From: Phycisphaeraceae bacterium
GTDB lineage: Bacteria; Planctomycetota; Phycisphaerae; Phycisphaerales; Phycisphaeraceae
Length of the DNA stretch: 41,631 nucleotides
Assembly (NCBI GenBank): GCA_002686995.1
Contig: NYZC01000355.1
Location: 1-41,631 of the forward strand
Direction: 5' to 3'
Part shown: positions 15,734-23,900 of the stretch, piece after piece
Numbering within the stretch: position 1 is the first letter of the stretch
Layout of the letters: each line of letters starts with the position of its first letter
Notes under the pieces: generated by a model
Databases searched by the model: none
What the model saw: the letters and a program-made list of their open reading frames with translations, nothing else
Told to the model about the DNA's origin: nothing
Translations under genes and position numbers: made by a program

Positions 15734-16579
15734 TCAGCTCACGCGGCGGCCGCGACGAGCCATGGCCAGCGCGCCCAGGCCGAGAAGGGCCAGCGTGCCG
15801 GGCTCGGGGATGTTCAGACCCACGAGGAAGTCGTTGTAGCTCGAGGAAATCTCACCCGCGCTCAGCTGACCGTCGTGGAGACGGATGACCGCGATGTCGC
15901 CCCGCATGCCGCGATCCCATTCGCTGCCGATGAAGAAAATCCCGACTTCGTTGATGATCGAGCCGGCGTACCTGGGCTCCTGGGCGCTCAGCACGATCGG
16001 CGCGCCGTTGTTGACGGAGACGCTCAGGGCACCGTTGTTCAGACCCGAGTCCGCGTTCTGGTAGTTGAAGACCCAGTGCTGCCACTCGTCAAGCGGCCAG
16101 TCAAAGATGTCGACGTTAATAGATCGGGCGCCGTTGACGGCCTGGTGAATGAAATCCAGGCCAGTGTCCGTACCACCCTCGAGAGCCTTGGCGGTCATAA
16201 ACGTCGTGTTGAACGCAGAGTTGCGGAGGATCATAATCTGGTCTTCCGACGGACCGTTCTCTGCCCTGCGAATCCAGGTTTCCAGAGCGAAGTCACCGTT
16301 CAGCGTCACGTCGTTACCGAGCGGCAAGCCGAAACCCCGGGCGCCACCATCGCGTCTGTAGTAGGCCTGAGTCGTTCCCGGATCGATGTTTCTCAACAGC
16401 ACGCCGCCCGCGGTCAGATTCGGCTGAAGCGTTCCCGAGACCACGCCGGTGTAATCCCACCCGTCGTTCGGATCGGTGTCGGCGTTGGCGTTGAACTCCA
16501 GCAGCACGTTCGCCTGGGCACTGCCGACGGCGAAAAGAACGGCCAGAACGATTGCGGCGTTGGTGATCAGGGTCTTCAT
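15734..16579 (-). CDS. PEP-CTERM protein with a LamG-like domain
   Basis: A 281-residue exported protein. The ATG at 16579 has AAAGGAG six bases upstream and gives a clear signal peptide (MKTLITNAAIVLAVLFAVGS, then AQA). An in-frame start at 16816 would bury that signal and is rejected. The body is a concanavalin/LamG-type jelly roll: GDFALETWIRR, WPLDEWQHWVFNYQ and GALSVSVNNGAPI are standard strands of such domains. The C-terminus has IPEPGTLALLGLGALA then MARRGRR, a full PEP-CTERM exosortase signal. Single-gene unit with its own terminator; a relative lies at 10413 with the same overall plan but little direct similarity. A role at the cell surface or in an extracellular matrix is inferred from the sorting signal. 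Confidence 0.87.
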   Translation of the reverse strand: MKTLITNAAIVLAVLFAVGSAQANVLLEFNANADTDPNDGWDYTGVVSGTLQPNLTAGGVLLRNIDPGTTQAYYRRDGGARGFGLPLGNDVTLNGDFALETWIRRAENGPSEDQIMILRNSAFNTTFMTAKALEGGTDTGLDFIHQAVNGARSINVDIFDWPLDEWQHWVFNYQNADSGLNNGALSVSVNNGAPIVLSAQEPRYAGSIINEVGIFFIGSEWDRGMRGDIAVIRLHDGQLSAGEISSSYNDFLVGLNIPEPGTLALLGLGALAMARRGRRVS

Positions 16580-16843
16580 GGGGTTCTCCTTTCGGGGTTG
16601 CGAGTTTCCTGAATCCTTTGGGGTTGGGTCACAAGACGATCTAAAGCGTTGATGCAACGAGCATCCGGTTTCTTGCCTGGCGCACCTTGGACCTTCGTGC
16701 ATTCCGGAAGCAGACCTTCTCACCGGTGCGACTGGGTTTTCGCTTGATGCAGGTAGCGCTGCCCCGCAAATCCTCCAAAAATCCACGCCCATGATTCTAT
16801 GACGGCAGAAAACCAAGTCAAATTCCCCGCTCCCCGCTCCATG
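16580..16843. other. Intergenic region upstream of the PEP-CTERM gene
   Basis: The stretch is between two genes read on the minus strand and should hold the promoter of the PEP-CTERM gene. No clear -35/-10 pair is recognised. Its far end carries the heptamer units at 16825. No gene is credible here; open frames crossing it are short and lack start signals. Confidence 0.3.
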
Positions 16844-16845
16844 CT
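16825..16845. repeat. Three-unit heptamer array at the end of the ceramidase-like gene
   Basis: CCCCGCT occurs twice, then CCATGCT, overlapping the last base of the TAG stop region of the gene at 16844. On the other strand this is the AGCGGGG motif of the larger array at 6451. Confidence 0.65.
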
Positions 16846-18334
16846 ACTTGCCAGCCCACAACCGCCCGATGATCTCCGCCGCCTTCTCCTCGAACATCTT
16901 CTGCCACTCGGGCGCCAGCAGGCATTCGACCACTTCGTAGCCTCCAAGGTCGTAGTCGGCGGCGGGCGCGCCGTAGTGGATATACCCGTTGCTGAAGGCG
17001 GCGACGAACGTGTGCGGGCACGGCGATGCCCGGCGGATGTTCAGGCCCACCTCGCTGAGCACCTCGGTCGTCGACGTGATCAGGATGCAGTCGCCGATGC
17101 GGATTCCCTGCACCTCGGCGGTGACCGTCGGTGAGCCGGCCTCCTCGTTGATCGTCTGGTGGCGCCGGCGCGTCGCGATCTGGTCCTGGATGCGGGCCAG
17201 CCGCTCCATGGCGCGAATGTTGGCGAGGTACTTGTCGATGTTCGCGCGGTTGACGTCGTCCGTGCCGCGCAAAAGGTCCGAGCCGATCTTCTGTTCCTGC
17301 ATGTAGCGGTAAGACGCCTGTGCGGGATGCCCCGGATCGAGCGCGTGCCGCAGGTAGAGCGCCAGGAACTGCTTGAAGTCGAGCGTCGTGAATCGCAGGG
17401 ATCGGAGTAGCTCGGCCTGCTGCTGCTCCAGCGCCTCGATGCGCTGTGGGAAGTCGGTGCGGCGCGGCAGCTCGAGATCCTCGCTGATGACGCTCAGCGC
17501 CGCGTCACCCGTCGGCAGATCGCGCAGCGCCTCCAGCGCGCTCAGCCCCAGCATCTGCCCCATCGGCGTCACGTCCCGCGGACGGTCGAAATCCTTGAAG
17601 TGCACGTCCATGACGTCACCGGCCGAGCCCTGAAGAAACAGGGCCGTGGCATCGTTCCCGAGCACGTCTTCGATCGTCTTCGACGCGACGCCGACGTAAT
17701 TGGCGGAGACGCTGCCCTGCGGATCGGCGAACAATGGATGACAGGCGAAGCTGTACACGACGGCCAGCGGGGCGCCGTCCTCGCGATCGAAGCGGAGCAC
17801 GCCGATATCCGTGTCGACGTCAGCGACCGACTCGACCAGCTCGTCAGGCGGTGACGGGTTCGTGTGACGCACCGTCCAGTGGCTGCCGTCGGTCATGCGC
17901 AGCGTCCGGTTCATCGAGATCCGCTCTTCACGGCCGACGCCCGCGCCCGCTCGGACCGGCACCGTGACCGACGCCGCACGAAGGACGGCGTCGAACGTCC
18001 GCTCGAGCAACGCGTCATCGTCGCAGGCGATCCGACCTGGAGGATGCGTGTGAGAGGCGTTGACCAGCACGTGACGCACGGGGATACCCAGGTCGGCCTC
18101 GATCCGAGCCCTCAGGGTCGGGAGGAAGTCGTCCCGGACGTCGCAGATGCCACCGATCGCGACGACGTCCATCGCGACGATCGCCACCTTCGTCGCCCCG
18201 TCGTCCAGCACCAGTGCCTTCGCAGACAGCGCGTCGCGGACGCGCGTGCCGGGATCTTCCGTCGTGATGTCGGCCGTGGCGACGCCGGCTCGAAGCATGC
18301 TGGAATCATTCGCGTTCATGCGCTGTCTGCTCAT
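16844..18334 (-). CDS. Neutral/alkaline ceramidase-like hydrolase
   Basis: A 496-residue protein with the landmarks of the neutral ceramidase N-terminal superfamily: GVATADIT at the start, ASHTHPPG (the H-x-H zinc pair), FACHPLF (third His), FLQGSAGDV, then TSTTEVLSEVG and FSNGYIHYGAPAADY near the end, the positions of the Glu and Tyr that complete the zinc site. Many planctomycete relatives with this plan are annotated as ceramidases although the true substrates are untested, so amide or ester hydrolysis is only inferred. No signal peptide is obvious from the ATG at 18334; an internal ATG at 18319 is possible. The start ATG overlaps the stop of the upstream gene (ATGA), implying translational coupling with the TIM-barrel protein. 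Confidence 0.78.
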   Translation of the reverse strand: MSRQRMNANDSSMLRAGVATADITTEDPGTRVRDALSAKALVLDDGATKVAIVAMDVVAIGGICDVRDDFLPTLRARIEADLGIPVRHVLVNASHTHPPGRIACDDDALLERTFDAVLRAASVTVPVRAGAGVGREERISMNRTLRMTDGSHWTVRHTNPSPPDELVESVADVDTDIGVLRFDREDGAPLAVVYSFACHPLFADPQGSVSANYVGVASKTIEDVLGNDATALFLQGSAGDVMDVHFKDFDRPRDVTPMGQMLGLSALEALRDLPTGDAALSVISEDLELPRRTDFPQRIEALEQQQAELLRSLRFTTLDFKQFLALYLRHALDPGHPAQASYRYMQEQKIGSDLLRGTDDVNRANIDKYLANIRAMERLARIQDQIATRRRHQTINEEAGSPTVTAEVQGIRIGDCILITSTTEVLSEVGLNIRRASPCPHTFVAAFSNGYIHYGAPAADYDLGGYEVVECLLAPEWQKMFEEKAAEIIGRLWAGK

Positions 18335-19758
18335 CGCGCTTGGGCCTCGAAGCGCCTCGACGTCGCATAGACTTGCGTGTCGTACGAACGAATCCCATCG
18401 GAGAAGGCCCCGTCAGCAACGACTCTTTCGTCGTCCGAATCAAGCCGGAGCAGGCGGCGCCCTTCCAGCGCGGCCGGCAGCCCGCTGACCTCGAAGACGA
18501 GGCCGAAGCGCGTCGCGTTGTGGGCGATCAGGACATGGTCGTCGTCGACGCGCCGCAGCATCAGCGCCGGGCCTTCGCCGTCATCGGATCCCCAGGTTTC
18601 CTCCGCGCGCCCCTGCACCGCGCCTTCCAGCGGCGGCGCGGTCCAGGCCGGCTCCAGGGCGCGAAGCTCGCGCGCCGTAGCCAGGATGTCACGCCAGAGG
18701 TCGCAGTCCTTGGGGATGTACGCCGTGCCGAACCAGAGGACCGCCGCGGCACCGCTCATCATCGCGTCGTATGCCATGAAACGAGTCTGCCGGTACGTGG
18801 GGCGCTTCTCCCCGCCCTCGTGCCCTTGACCGATGTCCTTCCATGCGAAGCCCTGGAGAACCATCGCGACTGACTTTCCAGGAGCGCCGGCGGCCATGCG
18901 CCGCGTGTAGGCGCCCACCGACGAGAGCGACTGGTCGACGAGATCGCTGTGACCGGACGGCGGCCTCATCGGCACCGGGTAGATGTCGCAGCCCGCCATC
19001 TCCACCGCCCGGTTGTAGTGACGCAGCGCGGCGATGCTGTTGCGCGGCGCGTGGTTGATCCAGCGGATGCCGTCCGGATCGAGCTTCTTCACCAGCTCGA
19101 AGCCGCGCGTCAGCTCGTCGCCGTATTCGACGGCGCGGCGCTTCACGTCCGTCCACTTCGGCGGATTCTGCGGCGAGTCCTCCCCGATCTTCTTCCACAC
19201 CTCCGCGAGCAGCTCATCGGCCTCGTCGAGGTACCCGCGACGATGCAGTTCGTCGCTGCGATCCATCAGCACCTGCAACTCGGCGCGCGCGTCGCCCTCG
19301 AGCTTCTCGATCCGCTTCTTCAATGCTTCCAGCACCGCCCAGTACTCGTTCAGGCGCCGGTACCAGACGTTCCAGAGCGGCTCGTCGGGCGCTTCCCATA
19401 CGAGCAAGGCGGGATGGTCCTTCACGCGGTTGACGCGCGCGGTGAGCGCCGCGGCTTTTTCGGTGTCCGCCCCCGGCGGCGGCAGCGCCAGGTCGCCGCC
19501 AAGATTGACCCAGCCCCGCAGGCCGTGACGATGGAGCTGGTCGAGCCGAGCCGGATCGTCCCTGGTGTTGACGAGGTTGAACCCCGCAGCCGCCAGGTCG
19601 GCGAGCAGCGCGTCGTCCGCGACCTGCTCGTACATCCCGATGATCAGGCGCGGCTGCCCGTCGATGGTCTGCCAGCGATTGGGGAGGTTCTGCGCATCCA
19701 GGTGGGTTGCATGGATCATGGGCAGCGCGCAAAAGAAGGTGATAAAAAAACGTCGCAT
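18331..19758 (-). CDS. Secreted TIM-barrel glycosidase-like protein
   Basis: A 475-residue exported protein when started at the ATG at 19758, which gives a clean signal peptide (MRRFFITFFCALPMIHA); an ATG at 19785 would add nine residues. The pattern is that of clan-A type glycoside hydrolase barrels: LIIGMYEQV at the first strand, AAGFNLVNT, HPALLVWEAPDEPLW (strand with a Glu-x-x-Asp-Glu pair where acid/base Glu usually sits), then IRWINHAP, GCDIYPVP and MAYDAMMSGAAAVLWFG. A small C-terminal beta domain ends the protein (VLIAHNATRFGLVFEV). A coiled segment (EALKKRIEKLEGDARAEL) is inserted after the putative acid/base strand, which is unusual. Substrate unknown; whether it is active is unproved. 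Overlaps the next gene by four bases and follows the subtilase-like gene by 23. Confidence 0.68.
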   Translation of the reverse strand: MRRFFITFFCALPMIHATHLDAQNLPNRWQTIDGQPRLIIGMYEQVADDALLADLAAAGFNLVNTRDDPARLDQLHRHGLRGWVNLGGDLALPPPGADTEKAAALTARVNRVKDHPALLVWEAPDEPLWNVWYRRLNEYWAVLEALKKRIEKLEGDARAELQVLMDRSDELHRRGYLDEADELLAEVWKKIGEDSPQNPPKWTDVKRRAVEYGDELTRGFELVKKLDPDGIRWINHAPRNSIAALRHYNRAVEMAGCDIYPVPMRPPSGHSDLVDQSLSSVGAYTRRMAAGAPGKSVAMVLQGFAWKDIGQGHEGGEKRPTYRQTRFMAYDAMMSGAAAVLWFGTAYIPKDCDLWRDILATARELRALEPAWTAPPLEGAVQGRAEETWGSDDGEGPALMLRRVDDDHVLIAHNATRFGLVFEVSGLPAALEGRRLLRLDSDDERVVADGAFSDGIRSYDTQVYATSRRFEAQAR

Positions 19759-19781
19759 TCGTTTCTTTCGAGTCGAGTGTG

Positions 19782-20840
19782 TCACCGCCGATCTTGTTGA
19801 GCCTCCGCGGCGCCAAACCGGATGCGGCGGTAGGTTTTATACAGGTTCAGCACGCCCGGCGCATCCAGCTTCCGCTGCTTTCCCTTCAAAGGCCGGCTCA
19901 GCCGCTGGATGCCTTCCTCGAGATTGTCGACGGCCGCGTCGTCGAAAGCGTCCGCGGCAAGCAATCGGCGGTCCACCGTGACGCCGGCGCGCAACACGTC
20001 GATGACCTCCGCCGGTTCCGGCCTCTCCGGCATCGTGGCGTGGACGTACGCGGCGCAAGCCGCGGCGACCTCCGCGGCCGGGCAGGTTCCCCCGGGACCG
20101 CTGGCATGATAGGACGGCGCGATGAAGTTGATGGCCTCGGAATCCGTCAGCCCGCGATCCAATGGCGTCAGGATCCGACCGTCGCCGCGTCGCGCCAGGG
20201 GTACGACGGTCACGAAATGCCCGATGCTCCCCGGCACCCATGGCTTGAATGCCGCGCCCTGGGGCGTGGTGCCGGTGGATCGGTCACCCACCTCCACGTA
20301 GGGCGAAACGAACAGCGCGGAGGGCGAATCACGGATGGCCTGTTCAATGTGTTTCGCGTCCGGTCCCCAGAACGACTGAAAGAACGCCACGATGTCGACC
20401 TCCGCCGCAGCGTCCCGGAACCTGTCCGCCACCTCGCGAAAGGACGAGCCGGGCTGCCAGACGTGCAACTCGACCTCGACGCCGAGCGGGCTCGTGAGAT
20501 CAAGAATCACGCGTGCCGCCTGCGTGTCGTGCGTGTTCGTACCGGGATCGGCGCAGCCGTGATAGGTGACCTTGCTCAGGTCGCCGAGCGGCTGAAGATG
20601 CCCGGCCGACACACCGCCCTGCCCGACGACCGCGAGCCTGACGACCCGGCGCCTGGGAAAGGCGCGCAGTCTGCTCAGCTTGTCTTCGCTGTCGACACCG
20701 AGCATGCGCAGTTCCCATTCCGCTCCGGCGGCGACATGGGCAGACGGTTGCCCGACGGCTGACTGGCACAGTACGACCGCGATCATGAGCGAAGCCGCGA
20801 GCCGCCCGTCGACAGGCAGGGTCTCTCGTTCCGGATGCAT
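19782..20840 (-). CDS. Secreted subtilase-like protein with degenerate catalytic site
   Basis: A 352-residue exported protein. The ATG at 20840 is preceded by GGAGG five bases away, so it is preferred over the GTG at 20876. The signal peptide is LAASLMIAVVLCQSAVGQ. The body follows the order of S8 subtilases: strand VVRLAVVGQGGVS (where VxDxG normally carries the Asp), THDTQAARVI (equivalent of HGTxVAGII), a helix-strand series ending ALFVSPYVEV (where AAGN normally holds the oxyanion Asn), and GPGGTCPAAEVAAACAAYV, which aligns with GTSxAxPxVAG but has Cys in place of the nucleophile Ser. So Asp and Asn are missing, His may be kept, and Ser is Cys. It is either a pseudo-protease, perhaps a binding protein, or a different family with a chance likeness. 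First of three closely spaced genes. Confidence 0.45.
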   Translation of the reverse strand: MHPERETLPVDGRLAASLMIAVVLCQSAVGQPSAHVAAGAEWELRMLGVDSEDKLSRLRAFPRRRVVRLAVVGQGGVSAGHLQPLGDLSKVTYHGCADPGTNTHDTQAARVILDLTSPLGVEVELHVWQPGSSFREVADRFRDAAAEVDIVAFFQSFWGPDAKHIEQAIRDSPSALFVSPYVEVGDRSTGTTPQGAAFKPWVPGSIGHFVTVVPLARRGDGRILTPLDRGLTDSEAINFIAPSYHASGPGGTCPAAEVAAACAAYVHATMPERPEPAEVIDVLRAGVTVDRRLLAADAFDDAAVDNLEEGIQRLSRPLKGKQRKLDAPGVLNLYKTYRRIRFGAAEAQQDRR

Positions 20841-20900
20841 GGCGTCCTCCAAAACGCACCGTCGCCGCGAGGTCACCGTAACACCGCGGACCGACCTCTT

Positions 20901-23900
20901 CTACCCCGCCCAATGCCTGACCTCTTCGAACCAGGCGCTCATTTCCGTCCGCTTCTTTTCGAACAGCGCGAAGACCGCGATGATCGCGATCCCCAGGCCG
21001 ATGCCCGAGACGTACCACACCCAGGTCCAACCCAGGTTCGATGCGGCATGCCAGATCATCGTGAACATCGACACCGCCAGGAATCCGATGCCCAGGAACA
21101 GGAAGGAGCGAATGCGCGACCCCAGGCCGACGAAGACGCCCGCGATCGAGAACACCGCGAGCACGAGCGGCAGCCACGGCGCCCGAGCCACGCCGACGAG
21201 AAAGACGTCGGCGGTCGATGACAGGTAGATCGTGAGCAGACACGCGTAGTGCAGCATGGTCCGATGATGCTTCGATAGACGGTCCCGATTGAGGTGACCT
21301 GCCACCAGCACCACCAGCGCCATCGGCATGAACCACAACTGCGGGTGCCGTGTGATCGCCAGCGCCGGCGTCTGATGCAGCAGGTACCAGAGGCTGCCGT
21401 TGATCCCCAGCGCCGCCAGCGCGCCGAGCACCAGCGATCGCCTCATCGCGCCAAGCACCGCGTAGGTCGCGCCCGCCGCAAACAGGACGATCGACACGTG
21501 CACGTCCGAGGCCCCGATGAAGATCTCCAGGGCCGTCAGGCCCGGCAGCACGATGCCCGTCCGCGCGAGCGGCCGCCCGATCACTGCAAAGCCATGCCGA
21601 CGGCACCAGGCCCCGGCGGACACGGCGGCAAGGGCGAACCCGATGAACCAGATGGGCCAGTATCGCGTGACGAATCCATGGAAGAGCCATGGCAAGCAGG
21701 ATCGGATATGAACGCCAAGGGCGACGCCCAGACCTTCGGCGAGGTAGACGTACGCTTCTCTCACGGGGAGGGCGACGCCCAGCGCATCGAATCGCGGTCG
21801 CACGGCAAAGAGAATGCTGGACGCGATCAGCAGGGCGTATGCCACGATCAGGACCGCGACGGCCGGTCCGCCGAGCGGAATCTCGCCGCGCAGCATCGAT
21901 CCGATTTCGACGAACATGACGCAGCAGGACAACGCGAGCACGAGGATTCCCGCGCCGATCACGTTGATGCGAATCGCATCGTGCCAGGGGCGACCCGGCT
22001 CCGACCGACTCGCCGCGATCCCGAACGCCGCCAGCGCGACGGACAGCGCCGAGATCAGCCCGACGATCCGATGCATCAGCGTGCCGTCGGGCGACGGTTC
22101 AAGCCACGTCCAGGCGAGAAGCACGCCCCCCAGGACAACCATCGCCAGGCAAATCGGCGAAAGAGGCGCCCACCGTTGACGAACGAGCACGGCGGCCGCC
22201 GCGCAGAACAGTGGCACCAGGCAAACCAGCAATCGCATCGTCATCGCGGGATGGGTCAGGCTGACGAACACCGCAAGGACGAGCGCCGGAATCGCGATGC
22301 CGCCGTTGGCGTACAGCAGCCACGATCCTGCCGCCACCTGCGCGGGCTCGGCTGCGGGTCGTCGGAATCGCTGGATCAGGACCGTCAGCAGCACGTAGGC
22401 GCCGAGACCGAGCGAAACAGCGACGGCGACCGCGCGCGTCGACGGATCGAACCGGGCAATCCCCAGGGCGAGCGCGGCAAGCCCCAGGACATAGAGGCAT
22501 CGCGCTGCATGTCGGAACTCGGAATCCGCCGAACAGACTCCGATGAACACGACCGTCAGCATCAGCGCCAGCCCGCTTTCGACCGTCACGTCGGTGACCT
22601 TGATACCCGTCACCGTGCCCCACAAGGAGAAACCTGCGAACGCCGCGACGACGACGGTCGCCGCGATCGCGACGGCCTGATGGAACGACGGCAACCCGCC
22701 CGCCGGCGCCACGACGCAACGTCGGAGGAATCGGCGTTCGATCCACATCCAGACGGCCCCGGGAACCAGGATCGCGATCACGTTCGCCATGACGAGATTG
22801 CCGAAATTCTCGGTCAGCGACAGGACAGGTTGCCATTGAAGCGCGACGAACCATGAGGTGGCCGCCATGCACACGGCCGCCCCGCCGAGCCAGGCGAACG
22901 TCTGTCGCGGCGCCCATCCCCCCACCGCCAGACACAGTGCCGCCGACAAGACGAGCACGACCATCGAGGACCACGGTCGTTGCGGTGCATCCCACGCGGC
23001 TCTCAATGCGAAGACCGTGACCAGCGCGAAGTTGGCGAAGAGGCCCGCGATCGCGGCGTTCCGCGCCGCGGCCAGTCTGCCCGACCACTGCGGCGACAGC
23101 CTCTGAATCGCGGTCTCCATGGAGGCGACGATCGCCGTCCTGCACTCGGGGCACCCGCTCGATGTCACCAGCCCCCGGAGGTTGTACCCGCAGCTGGCGC
23201 ATGCCAGGTCATGCTCGATGGCGGCGCCCCGGCCCATGGATCGCGTCGTCGCCGTCTCGAAGGACTCCAGCCAGCCGTGGCCCAGCATCCGCTTCAATTG
23301 CCGGGCGCCGCTGTACCACTGCACCCAGCCGGACACGACCATCCCTCCCGCCAGGACATGGAAGCACAACCAGTCACCGGTGTCGTAGGATTCCAGCGCG
23401 CAGGCGATCAGCACGACGCCGAAGGGCGCCCAGAGTTGCACGGGCAAGCCGACGCGCCCTTTCAGTCGATCCACGTCGAGCAGCGCGACTTCAGTCAGAA
23501 CAAGGGCCAGCAGACCCCATATGGTGCCGACCGCGGCGACGCCGGCGGGGACCGAGCCCGGTGACCACCACAGCACGGCCGCCGCGAGCACGAGCACCGC
23601 CGCCATCGTGATACGGCCGATCAGCAACGGCCAATTCGGGTATTCCGGCGCTTCATCCAACCTGGAACGCCTCATCGCTCCGTGCCACACGAGGGCGACT
23701 GCGGCCGAGACGATCGCATTCAATTGAACGAGCCAGGCTGCCGATGCCGCGGTGAACCCGCCCGTCCCGCGAGCGATGATGCTCAGCTCCGCGCCGATGG
23801 AAGCGGCGCCGAACAGCACAGCGCAGACGGTTGCGTAAGCCCGATGCGGCCTGCTCATGGCGAGGCCGATGAGCGCACACCCGACCAGCCACGGTGGGCC

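Noticed and set aside
21294..22856. 520-codon plus-strand open frame (and many others over 20901-26855)
   Set aside because: Opposite strand of the giant membrane protein; Arg/His/Asp-rich without domain features.
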